DNA from: Moniliophthora roreri
Taxonomy: Eukaryota; Basidiomycota; Agaricomycetes; Agaricales; Marasmiaceae
NCBI GenBank assembly: GCA_001466705.2
Contig: LATX02000229.1
Span: 62,001-126,000, forward strand
Reading direction: 5' to 3'
Length of the DNA stretch: 64,000 bases
Shown one piece after another: positions 11,432 to 21,708 of the stretch (positions within the stretch are counted from its first letter, which is position 1; every line of letters starts with the position of its first letter). The notes under the pieces are model-generated. The model made no database searches. It was not told the DNA's origin and saw only the letters and a program-made list of their open reading frames with translations. The translations under genes and the position numbers were made by a program.

Positions 11432-12603
11432 CTATGGATCGTACAACTCAATCACCACACACCAGAATATCCTACCCCACGGCACTCCGTCATTGTCTTC
11501 CGTGTTCGGATCTTTGCGCTCACAGCAGACGAATCTAACTGGTTGGCCGTCCCAGTAGCGCATGAGGTCAAATGACAGACCACCAGGTATCCGCAATGAT
11601 ATCGTGGGACTAAATTCGAGGAATCCGTAGCAGAAGTCCGTCGTAATGACATCCTAAAATAAAAAATAGATTGGCATGAGAATGCAGTGAACATGAGGAA
11701 GAAAGATGAACCTGGGGTCCAAATTGGATGGCTTGTCGATTGTCAACTGAGCCGAAATGAGTTCTGCGTTGGCTAGCAGTCGCAAAATTATATGGTTGGC
11801 CGTTTCCTTGCTTCCTGGAAGACTTTTTCGATGATAATCGGGACTTGAACGAACCAGAAGATTTTGTGGATTTCCCGCCAGACGACAATGATGCCAGTGA
11901 AGAAGACGATGACGATGGAGAGGGCGATACACTGAAGGGACCTAAAGCAAGATGAAGGTGACTTGTATCGTCTACTACTGAATGGGAAGGCGGGAATTTG
12001 GGTGGGGTAGATCGTAATTCGAGCGACGATGACGATGATGCTGGCGAATCAGCTGTGTCACTGCCCAAACGTATGTGTGCGAGATGAGGCATCGTAGTGA
12101 TCAGAGGTGAAAGCGCCCATGGTTTTGTAGGTGATGTCAAGTCGTGTTCAAGTGTCGGGTCAATGAAACTGTTGGTTAGGACATAAGACAATAGTTTCAT
12201 GCTGTTACACAAAGACGTACTGCATAAATTTTAAGGCTGCACCAGAACCCCATGGCAGCTGCAAAGGTCTTTCAAAGGTGTTTCCAAACAAGATATCGTC
12301 TGAAGAGTACGTCTCCAAGAAACGACCTGTCCTCGTGTCAGTGTCGAGGCCCGTGACAGTGATAGGTAGCCACTCACCTTGAACTTGGAAGCTCCAGCTG
12401 ACTCCTTGTCGATCCTCCCGATCGAAATACTCGCTAGAACTTACTTCACCCTTCTCATTTACAAATCCTTTGATATTAACGACAATTTCTCCCTCGAATA
12501 GGTCTGATGAGATCCTCGCAGACTTGTTGGTGTTCACCAGGTCCGTTATAGGCCGTAGCTTCTCCAAAGACGGTCCGACGGAGACACGAAGAGAGGGTGG
12601 CAT
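11432..12603 (-). CDS. DUF1769 (Duc1-like) protein
   Basis: Fungal-specific protein of about 350 residues in three exons. The first ATG is at 12603. The DUF1769 core is clear: LFEGEIVVNIKGFVNEKGE, SSEYFDREDRQGVSWSFQVQ, DDILFGNTFERPLQLPWGS, GAALKFMQ spliced to FIDPTLEHDL and KPWALSPLITTMPHL. A 70-residue Ser-rich basic insert follows (SPSPSSSSSSLASLSS, SRLSSKKSSRKQG). The conserved end SVDNRQAIQFGPQ is spliced to DVITTDFCYGFLEFSPT and terminates CVVIELYDP. The S. pombe member Duc1 is described as a cortical, phosphoinositide-related protein; any such role here is by family only. It is divergently transcribed from the deaminase-like gene, with 256 bp between starts. Confidence 0.85.
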
Positions 12604-12859
12604 CAATTGACGTTTCTTTAACCAGAAAGAACGAGAATGAAGAAGAAGGGGAAGTGTGGGCGTAGTTCCTGCTACGCAGCTGTTGGAATTAAGAGGAGAG
12701 ATAGGAGAGACTGGAGATCCAAATATGGAATATTGTACGTAATTGATTTACCGGCCAACCGTCCGAACCGCCCGGATGTCGGATGTGTCCAGCGTCTCCT
12801 ATTTTGATCTTAGACTCCTAATAATCTCAAAATCCTAAACTGCATGTTCTCCTATTGCA

Positions 12860-14554
12860 ATGTTATACCGAGAGGCCTCCCCTCATAGGAAGGTCAACCA
12901 ATTATTGCCCAGCCTGGATTCCCTACGATGCGCAGAAACCCTGGATGACCAGACGCAGCTCGATTTGCTCGTTCGACTTCGGATTATCGAGCAGCTAGAT
13001 CAAGTCTCTAATCATCCCCGCTTCCGAAGTGCTGGCCATTCCGAAGACTTCGTCACCGACATCCTCAACTGGATATCCCTCTGCTTCTGTCCCAACCCAT
13101 CCTCTGACGACGTCGCCGTAGCGTTTGCGACATATAACGGTCGCATCACTCTCTACGTGAGCAGCTCAGAAAGTTGTCCGAGCTCGCGGTCTCTCGAGAC
13201 GTCCAAGGATGGGCTCCAGTCTGTTCTCAAACAAGTCCTTGGCTACCAAGGAATGACTCCCAGTGCATCTACCCGCCTCTTCCTACGGATGATAGTCGAC
13301 AAATGCTACCCTCGTATCCGACGAAAGATCTCCCTCTTAGGAAATGCAGATGGCGATCCAGGGTCTACGGCACACCATTTCATGACCTTGGTGAATTCAT
13401 GGATATTCTACAGACCAGAAGGCGAGACATCGAAAGGCTTCGTTAACATGGCGTTGACACACACCGGGGACGTCTCAGAGACGACCAAGTACATGATCCA
13501 GTCATTCTGTACGATTGCGAATCAAGCAGATGTCGACACAGATGGAATGTCAAGTGACGAGAGGTACAATTACCTGACATCCGTCATCTCTGCCTGCGAT
13601 TTGTTTGTCAAATCGACGTTTTTCGAGGACTTGGTGAACCATCACACCTTCCGGTTGACCTTGAAGCCCCAAGATAGTGAGTATTCATCAATCTAGAAAT
13701 CATGTCGTCTTACTCAACATTTCATAGGAACCTTCCTTCATACACTCCTTCGCCGAATCGTGCAGATCTCTGCCTATAAAACCGGAGCAGCAAAGTTTGC
13801 GTACATCGGGATACCCTACGTGCTTGAGGTTCTCGGCCCCAGTGGTAGACTCGACTTTGTGAAAAATACGGGCACCGGTGGTATCACCATCGAACTAGTA
13901 TCGCTCCCGAAGCATACCAGATGTTTTACATGGCCAGGCTCGCCCGTAGAATGGTTTTCCTCTCTCCTTAGATTGGACGGCCCCGCGACATCCATGCCGA
14001 ACCATTCACGAGATACCAGTATTGCAAGCAACAGCACCTCCGAATCAGGTTCTTCTTCCTCGTCGCTCGAAGGCCAATTCAACCCACGTACATACCACGA
14101 GCTTTCACGGCTCAATAACCGGCTTTGTTCAGAGCTCCTTGACTCGGGTGTCATTTCCGAAGCATGGGTTCCAGGTAAACAGGTCGAAAGCAAGTGCCAT
14201 TCGGTGATACAGCTAGTACATTATCTCGAAGGCATGGGTGTCGATATATCATGCTCCACGATTGGGACGAGCAAACCAATCTGTTGGACGTGCGAGAGAT
14301 ACATGAGGAGCCTAGAGTATCATCTCGAAATGGAATGCCGTACTTTGGATGAAGATTTGGACGGCAATTTGGTTGAAAATTTGGAGAGAATGGCGCCAAA
14401 GAGGTGGTACACGTCGAAAGGATCAGGAAAAGTCAAGCATGACTGGTTGATACCCCAAAACGCGAAAAAGGATGTGGTGCTTGCCCTGATTGAGGATGCG
14501 CAGAAGGAAATGGAGAAGGTTGTGGCAGAAGCTGCTTTTGATTATTATCTTTGA
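12860..14554 (+). CDS. Deaminase-fold protein (OTT_1508-like) lacking the catalytic Glu
   Basis: About 548 residues in two exons (one 48-50 nt intron near 13678-13727). The N-terminal 300 residues are helical and not recognised. The C-terminal part has the signature order of OTT_1508-type fungal deaminases: a His-containing helix (SKCHSVIQLVHYLEGMGVD), IGTSKPICWTCERYM with the CxxC zinc pair, and a late RWYTSKGSGKVKHDWLIP segment matching the family's Gly/Trp/Pro-rich end. Active members read H-[AC]-E; here it is H-S-V, so the zinc ligands remain but the proton-shuttling Glu is gone. Family assignment is by pattern and moderately sure; calling it a pseudoenzyme is inference. It is followed by the tRNA methyltransferase gene on the same strand, 190 bp away. 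Confidence 0.55.
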
Positions 14555-14744
14555 ATGTTTATCCTGGGACAGTAAGAATTTAGATACCAAGTTATTATAG
14601 CTCCATAGACGAATCAGAATCGATACCCTCTATCTTCGTCGCTACTGCGCTGAGGCCCCCCGAGGGAAGGGTTTGAAATTCCCACGACTTTCCGTCTCTT
14701 GCCTCTCCACCTCGCTCCTCCTTTCTCGTGGTTCGGCAGTCAAA

Positions 14745-16159
14745 ATGAAGGCGCTAGAATTCTACAGGTATGGGGTTAAATATTCTGCTAAATTATCGTT
14801 TTCTTACACGAATTCGAGTGGTATAGGTGGCTTGCACTTGGCCTTGAAGACGAGCAAAGTTGAGGCGACCGTGTGCCGTGCATTCGACTGGGATCAAAAT
14901 GCGTGCAAAGTGTATGAAGCGAATCATGGGTCTGGGCTAGTGGAGAAGGTGTGTAGCCATTTCTTGTTTTTCCTGGGTCGAATGCTGACGATCAATAGCA
15001 CAGATTGATATCTCAACTCTTACCGCAAGCGAACTAGGGTCATACGACGCTGAAATGTGGCTTCTTTCACCATCATGTCAACCATATACTGTTCTCAATC
15101 CGAGTGCGAAAGGAGAAATGGATCCGCGGGCGCAATCGTTCTTACATTTGATACAGAATGTGCTGCCAGAGATGGTCTCATCAAGTACCCAACCTACACA
15201 TCTTTTGGGTGAGGTCAGCTTCCAATGTCTCCCCATTGTCTCTCACTGACCTTATCTCAGTGGAGAACGTTGCAGGCTTTGAGGTACTTGTTCGCCTATG
15301 TACTATAGTCGAATCAAATAATTCAATTTTCGGATTACAGACCTCAACTACCCGCCCATTTCTCCTGCAACAACTTCAACAATTGGGATACTTTACCGCT
15401 GAATTCCTTCTTACACCGCTTCAATTTGGGATACCCAACTCTCGCTTGCGATACTACCTTCTGGCTCGACGTACACCCTTCCCATTTGATTCCGACGCTA
15501 TTCAACGGTCGATACCAGGATTGGAGAACGCAACGCCATCGGATTGCTTCGAAGCAGGAGGTGCAGCAGCAGCCACGAACGTACCTGAAATACGCGCGTA
15601 CCTTAATGCGCCTACGGACTCGGTCGGTAGCTCATGGCATCCCCATGCCATACCCGATAGGGTGTTGAAGAAATGGGGCCGACTGTTTGATATCGTTTTG
15701 CCTTCCTCCAGACGAACTTGTTGCTTCACTAGAGGTGCGTTTGCTACACCACTGGTGGTTTTCATCGACTGACGATTCAAATTAGGATATACTCAGCTAG
15801 TAGAACGTGCAGGATCTATCCTACAAACGAATGAAGAACTCGACGTGAGCATTGTCCATGTAACGTTTGCAGCAGAGTGCTCAATTCATCATTCTCAATA
15901 GACTACTGCGACCTTTGACACCTTCCTTGCAAGTGACGACCCAGACGCGGTACGGATGCTTCACCCGCTGGGATTGAGATACTTCTCCCCGAGCGAACTT
16001 CTTCGTTTGTTTGCATTCGAGGAACAAGGAAGCTCGTTCAAATTCACCTGGCCTCCAGATGTCAGCACAAAGTCGAAATATCGACTCATTGGGAATAGTG
16101 TGAATGTGAAGGTTGTGAGACACCTCATCGAATTTCTATGTGATGATTCTATATCATAG
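14745..16159 (+). CDS. Dnmt2/TRDMT1-type tRNA (cytosine-5) methyltransferase
   Basis: About 360-370 residues in about seven exons. Start MKALEFYS spliced to GIGGLHLALK gives the SAM-binding motif I. The catalytic motif IV is MWLLSPSCQPYT, where the usual PPCQP is PSCQP and the nucleophilic Cys is retained, followed by DPRAQSFLHLI. The ENV motif is VENVAGFE. Then FLLTPLQFGIPNSRLRYYLLAR corresponds to the motif VIII region. The C-terminus has MLHPLGLRYFSPSELLRLFAF and motif X SKYRLIGNSVNVKVVRHLIEF. The CQPYT/CFT-region pattern marks Dnmt2, which methylates C38 of tRNA-Asp, rather than a genomic DNA methyltransferase. No targeting or chromatin domains are present, consistent with Dnmt2 size. Confidence 0.88.
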
Positions 16160-16636
16160 GTATAGTTACATGTAATAGGGTACTTGAAGTTGCGCAAGGG
16201 ATGCTGCGAGGGAACAAGACAGTGGATCCGTCTCTTTGTGCGGATGGATTACTCCACCCTACTCCGAATGATGGACTGAGACGTCGATCCATGATTCGAG
16301 ATTGAAGCTTGCCGGTGAAGCGACCTATTTGCTGCTCAACTCTCTGCGGACTACCAGAATAGGAAGTAATTCATTCTTGTCTGACAGATAGGAATGCATA
16401 CGCATGGTGCTACGATGTGTATCAAGCATCCGCAAGGATTTGGCTACATTGGACTTGTAGGTTCAGAGCAAGAAGCTCAAGCTCAGGTGGACCCCTAATG
16501 CCCGAATCTAGAAGTTGGCCGGCTGACACGTCCAGATAGTGTCCACAGAATAAATCGCAATATCTAGAAAATAACAGAAAGCATTTGGGGAGCATGTTCG
16601 ACTATCATTAATCAAATTCTTTTGTGTACAACGTAG
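16160..16636. other. Intergenic spacer
   Basis: Between the tRNA methyltransferase stop and the end of the SDR pseudogene. No gene, repeat or RNA was recognised here. It should hold the two convergent 3' ends. Confidence 0.5.
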
Positions 16637-17972
16637 TTACGGGTGCTCCAGTAGATAGCCGCCGTCGATAGCAATCATTTGCCCGTACGCATATTGGTTC
16701 ACAGCAAGAGAACTACCTGCGCCATATCTTCATCTCTCCCAGGTCGGCCAGCTGGAATACCCTTCTTGTCGCGGAACGAGTCATCGACCGGAATTTGAGA
16801 TTTATTATGTTCATCCGAGCCTTCAGCTGTGATGAGAAAGAGTAAGTTCGGAGTTTAACGTAGAGTAAAAATGAAAGAAAACATACTTGTCATCTCACTT
16901 GGGAAAAGACCTGGTGCAACGCTGTTGACTCTGATATTGACGCCCTTTCGTCGCAGCTCCTGCGCAAGAAGGGTGTCTAGATGAATGGAGGCAGCCTTTG
17001 ATACATTGTATTTGAACTGGCGTTGAGAAGTGTAGTGATGTTAGGGGCTCGGCTCAAGCCCTGAAGCCAGGCCTGACTGAGCCAGGGCTCACAAAGCCGA
17101 GCCAAGCCCTGGTGTAGGGCTTCGACCGGGCTCAGGGCTCGGGCTTGCATTTTTGAAAGCCCAAGCCCAGGGCTTGAGCCCTAGATGATATGATGGAAAG
17201 TGCTGCCCGTGGGTGTAGGCAAGTGATACCCAAAAGCCCTGGCCTAAGCCAGGCCCTGCCTATGGCTCGGGCTTCTGGTGGCTCAAGGCTCGGGCTCGAT
17301 GTTTGGTGAGCCTGAGCCCTCTCAAGCCAGGCCCGCAACATCACTAGAGAAGTGCGTGTGATGCCTGAGATGGAAGAAATGTTAATGATAGTGCCGCTGT
17401 GGCCCGGACGATTAGCGGTGGAGGTCGAAAGGAGAGGAATGAGGGCGGCAGCTGTGAAAAAGTGCCTAGAGAAAAAAAAAGCGCTATGAGTTCTAGAAGG
17501 CTTGATATGATATTATAGCCTACCCGATAACATTCGTCCGGTAGACCTCCTCCCATAGGTTCTGGTCTTCACCAAAAAGCTCATCGCTCAACTTTTGCGC
17601 CCCACCCTCTTCGCTACCAACCTCAACTGAGCTGCGACCTTCGGCGATACCAGAATTGTTGACCAGAACGTCAACATGCTTCTCCTTTTGCTTCACTTGA
17701 TTTACCATCGCTTGGATACTCTGCTTGTCCGTAATGTCGCATTGGATTGGGATTAGTTATCCTTTGGCGTGGACTAGCTCGGAGCCCTATGTCTTGGCGG
17801 TATGGTCGAGAACCTCCTTACGTCTGCCAATGATGTAGACGCGAGCACCATTGTTGGCAAACGCTTGGGCAATCATCAGGCCAATACCCGTACCGCCGCC
17901 AGTGACGATGACCACATAATCTTCGACGTTGAATAGAGAAGAAATAGCAAAGATTTTGTTATGAGATGACAT
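16637..17972 (-). pseudogene. Short-chain dehydrogenase/reductase pseudogene with MITE insertion
   Basis: A near copy of the SDR gene 0.9 kb downstream on the window. It has [19 protein letters not shown], the nucleotide-binding loop [28 protein letters not shown] and YNVSKAA. It is dead four ways: TAG at 17789-17787 where the paralog has Trp; TAA at 17759-17757 where it has Gln; a 4-bp deletion near 16706-16715 that shifts the final exon; and a 314-bp MITE at 17033-17346 in a coding exon. With the MITE and one copy of its 8-bp target duplication removed, the exon aligns base for base with the paralog, so the MITE struck a coding copy. It lacks the presequence that precedes the equivalent Met in the paralog. 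Confidence 0.9.
17033..17346. mobile_element. hAT-like MITE, family A copy 1 (314 bp)
   Basis: The terminal inverted repeats read TAGTGATGTT at the left and AACATCACTA at the right, followed inward by GC-rich complementary sequence. The element is flanked by a perfect 8-bp duplication, GAGAAGTG (17025-17032 and 17347-17354). The interior is built of many short AAGCCC/GGGCTT palindromes and has no coding capacity. The 8-bp duplication and short TIRs fit the hAT superfamily. A second copy lies at 27143-27772. Confidence 0.9.
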
Positions 17973-18867
17973 GTTTTCGACGACTTTGAGTACTGAGTGT
18001 CCTGGTCTGCTCTATGTCTTGTCTTATAACTTCCAAGTAGATGATGGGTGTCCTCTGTGGTGACGTAGGGAATTGGATAGAGCATTGAGAAGTCATTGTC
18101 GCGCCGACTTTCAAATAGTTTGCCGAGAACTCTTCATCATCGCTGAGAAAGTCTATGACATGAGTGCAGGCGATGCAGAGGTTTGCAGTGATGTGGTGGT
18201 TGGGAGGAAGAGGATTCGGACATGTCCCGGGAGTCAGAGTGCCGCGGGCCGCCGGAACAAACTCGCCTCCGAGCACGGATTCTAATGGGGCAGTACCTAG
18301 AGAAATGCAAGTATTCCTGACCCTCGTTCATTCTCAAGTGCGGACCGATAGATCATCATGATAGCGCCAGACACGGCTGGTAAAAGCGCTCGTTATGAAA
18401 GTGCCACTGAGTGAGCCGATTGAGCGTTTATTCATAGAAACATGATATCACGGTATACCTCTCACACGTTTTGCCTCTCTCCACACTGTCCGTCAAATTC
18501 ATGGGCACGTTCTCCACCTGTGCCTCGGATTCTCCTCAGTACGGTTTCACAATAGTTGCACAGTAAGACCCCAGGAATCAGGACTCGGAAGACTCAACCA
18601 GGTTATTATTCCATGAAGCTGATGCTACATCACTCCATCCTTCACTTTTATGGTCATATACTAAACACACTTTTCTGAGTCTCCACGAGGATAATATGTA
18701 AATCTGCTTCATTGGGCTTGGTATGATGCATTTTGTCTGAAGGGGATGTCCAGTCCGCCATGAACACGCGAGTTTCGCGACAGTTTTAAGAGCTATTTTC
18801 GAGTTTCGGTACATTCCTCGCCGAAATACAGTGACTAAAGTTACAGATTAAATATTACATCCCCTAA
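17973..18867. other. Intergenic, between SDR pseudogene and intact SDR
   Basis: No gene recognised. It includes the former promoter side of the pseudogene and the 3' flank of the intact SDR gene. Short ORFs on both strands look like chance. Confidence 0.45.
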
Positions 18868-20034
18868 TCAAGGGTGCTCTAGCAGATAACCACCATCGAT
18901 CGCAATCGTTTGTCCATACGCATACTGGTTCACAGCAAGCATCAATGCTGCCTGAGCCATATCTTCATCTCTCCCGGGTCGGCCTGCTGGAATACCCTTC
19001 TTGTTACGATACGAGTCGTCGACAGGGATAGAAGATTTATTGAGTTCGTCTGAGCCTTCAGCTGTTATGAAAAATGGTCAGTACTAGCGAGGCACACGAG
19101 AATCCTTCAAACTTACTCGTCATCTCACTCGGGAAAATACCAGGCGCAATGCTATTCACCCTGATATTAACACCTTTCCGTCGCAGCTCTTGCGCGAGAA
19201 TGGTGTTCAGGTGAATGGAGGCAGCTTTCGATACGTTGTACTTATAGTGGTGTTGTGTCGTACGTGTAATGCCGGAGATTGAAGAGATGTTGATAATAGA
19301 GCTAGTGTGGTTTGGACGATTGGATGATGAAGCCGAAAGTAGAGGAATAAGAGCGGCGGTTGTGAAGAAATGGCTAAGAAACGAGAGGTCAGAAAGAAAA
19401 AAAAAAAATCACCCGACTAAATGAAAACGCACCCGATAACATTCGTCCGATATACATCCTCCCAGGCTTTCTGGTCTTCGTTCCATAGCTCATCTCCCAA
19501 CTTCTGCGCTCCTTTATCCTCACTACCGAGCTCAACCGAACTGGTTCCTTCACTGATACCAGAGTTGTTGACCAATACATCAACATGCTTTTCCTTCTTC
19601 TTCACCTCGTCCACCATCGCCTGGATGCTCTGTTTATCCGTAATATCGCACTGGATTGGAATGATTTGACCCTTGGGGTGTGCGAGATTGGAACCCCATG
19701 TCTTCGTGGCCTGCTCGAGCGTCTCTTTGCGACGTGAAGTGATGTAGATACGAGAGCCATTATTGGCAAAAGCTTGGGAGATCATAAGGCCTATGCCCGT
19801 GCCGCCGCCAGTGACGATGACCACATAGTCTTCGACGTTGAATAAGGAAGAAATAGTGAAGTTTTTGTTATGAGATGACATCATTTCGGTGACGGATTGA
19901 GCGGAAGTTTTTGACTGAGAACTAAAGTGTCGAGGTTTCGGTCCCAATAGAGTAGTTCGAAAACGAGCTTGTGTAAAGACAGGAGTCAATAGGACGCGTC
20001 TTATAGGAAACATAGGTAGGCAGAAGAGAGACAT
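18868..20034 (-). CDS. Short-chain dehydrogenase/reductase with presequence-like N-terminus
   Basis: About 345 residues in three or four exons. Residues 1-49 (MSLFCLPMFPIRRVLLTPVF onward) contain several Arg/Lys and no acidic residue, like a mitochondrial presequence. The SDR core begins at Met51/52: [20 protein letters not shown] (TGxxxGxG cofactor loop), CDITDKQSIQAMVDEV, DVLVNNSGISEG (NNAG-type motif), SIINISSISGITR with the catalytic Ser region, and YKYNVSKAASIHL carrying YxxxK. The end is IRVNSIAPGIFPSEMT, then PAGRPGRDEDMAQAALML and TIAIDGGYLLEHP. It is intact and paralogous to the pseudogene at 16.6-18.0 kb. Substrate unknown; the group resembles fungal rhamnolipid/3-oxoacyl-reductase-like SDRs. 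Two start regions could give mitochondrial and cytosolic forms. Confidence 0.9.
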
Positions 20035-20679
20035 TCCAAGTTTTTATTTCCTAAATGATGCTGAAGATGACTATGTGATGACGCAGCGGTTGGGAGACTC
20101 ACGGACGTCAGAGAGTAAATCATCGCGCCACGATGTGTCTTTGAAAATCCTCCTCTTAGGTTCTTCATCATTGCTGGGAATACGATGAACAGCTCAGAGT
20201 CGTGCAGAGATTGAAGGAGGAGACGTCAGAGTTATCATCGACATCGTGGTTGATTCTGGGTTGATTCTCCGGATTCGGAACCGAGCGGCGGCTCTTTTAA
20301 CTCATGACCTTCATCAGCCTTCGTCCACCTGCAACCTTGCTATGATGCTATCTGGTTACGTTCATGCGCAATTCTTGCAGGAACTATGCATGATTTCTTT
20401 TCATAGGCTATTCTATCGTTCTCTAATTGTAGAACAAGCGTAGATTACGTCGCCTGACTGGAACTTCACTTCCATGTCAAAGAGGCTCAATACTAGATAT
20501 GATCCCTCGGATAAGTCCCATTCGTTCGAGTTTCTTTCTAAGTATGTTACAACGATACTGAACCTATGACGGTCATATGCCAAGAGGCTCTATCGGTCCT
20601 GTGTACCGTGGCATTAGGGCGAATACTGCCGAAACATATCAAACGTGTAAAGCTGGGTTCACCAAATCAACACAGTGGC
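20035..20679. other. Intergenic, SDR promoter side
   Basis: No gene recognised. Upstream region of the SDR gene and of the acireductone-dioxygenase relic, whose own start codon could not be located. Confidence 0.4.
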
Positions 20680-21418
20680 ATACTATCACGACAATCAACC
20701 GGGTGACGAATACCTTCCGTACAAAGCTCATCCCGTATCCGTCGCGGTCGAGGAGCTGGGGATAAAGATCATCCCGATCCCCGGAGGGGACTTTGAAGAC
20801 CCCGTTCGCACTCTCGCCTGGATATCCGTTGGGACAGGAATTTGAGCTGTGCGATGCTTCATTAGAGGGCCATAACATGATGGCGATAAATAAGTATGTA
20901 TCGACGATGAATATGGTTCACTGCAGAGCTGATAGGGTCCCACCAGAAATACGAGGCGAGAAAAAAGCAGTCTCTGGTGGTTAGGCCCATACACACCTTA
21001 CATTCCTATACCGTTGCTCTAGGCTCACTCATCCGGAAGAGGGTATTACAATTTCCAAGGTGAGTTCCTCGCACCGCTCATCGTGAAATGCAACTCATTC
21101 TTTCTTTAGATGCACGGGATGAACGGATCCGTATCCCCTTTGTTGCAGAACACCTTTACATTTATCCGGCAGGATCTTTTCATCGTTATATTTCGATTGA
21201 CGATGGCATGTCAGGGCGAAACTCCTTCGACTCGTAAAAGTGAGTAGCTCTTCCTTTTTTCATCCTGTCAAATGACCCCTTCAGGAAGAGTTCGGTATAT
21301 CGAGCGTGGGCAAGCCGAACAGCTGCGTCTCAGGGCGGAGTACCTTAAAGAGCATTGGAGCGGAGGCTTGGGGTCTTTTACATCAATCACAAACTCGGAG
21401 CTTGCTAAAATAACTTAA
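20680..21418 (+). pseudogene. Acireductone dioxygenase-like (ARD) relic
   Basis: Segments match the cupin ARD family of the methionine salvage pathway in the right order but in different frames: VAYYHDNQPGDEYLPYKAHP and VEELGIKIIPIPGGDFEDPV; then, after a frameshift near 20815, GYPLGQEFELCDASLEG; then THPEEGITISK, part of the HxHxxE metal motif; then IRIPFVAEHLYIYPAGSFHRY with the late metal His. After a second frameshift near 21203 come RAKLLRLVK and RYIERGQAEQLRLRAEYLKE, the usual tail. No intron explains the two shifts, and no start codon is in frame before VAYYHDN. It is most simply a decaying gene; sequencing error at both spots is the alternative. Confidence 0.7.
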
Positions 21419-21708
21419 ACTTGGTCATGAGTTGTCACATCTTCTGTCTTCTGTGAAGAAATGCAACAGAATGGGGCACAGGAAATCGGCATTGGGACAG
21501 ACGCGAGAAGTAGATCTCAATGCGGTTTGCGCGATATCTTCCAAGCTCGCCTCGCAGTAATACTATTGGTTCGATGTACTATTCTGTAACCTTGGCTCGG
21601 AGCCTCATTCCGTGTACTTTCTCTCGCATAAGCTTCGGTGTAAAACTAGACATAGGCATCAATATATTACAAATTTCGTCGCGAGTTGACCGCGAGGTAC
21701 AAATTCAG

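Noticed and set aside
14745..16159. Genomic DNA methyltransferase that could explain CpG decay of the retrotransposon
   Set aside because: Motifs and length are those of Dnmt2, a tRNA methyltransferase; no replication-foci or BAH domains.
17033..17346. AAGCCC/GGGCTT repeats as a CRISPR-like or tandem array
   Set aside because: No regular spacing or spacers; the unit is a transposable element with inverted ends and a target duplication.
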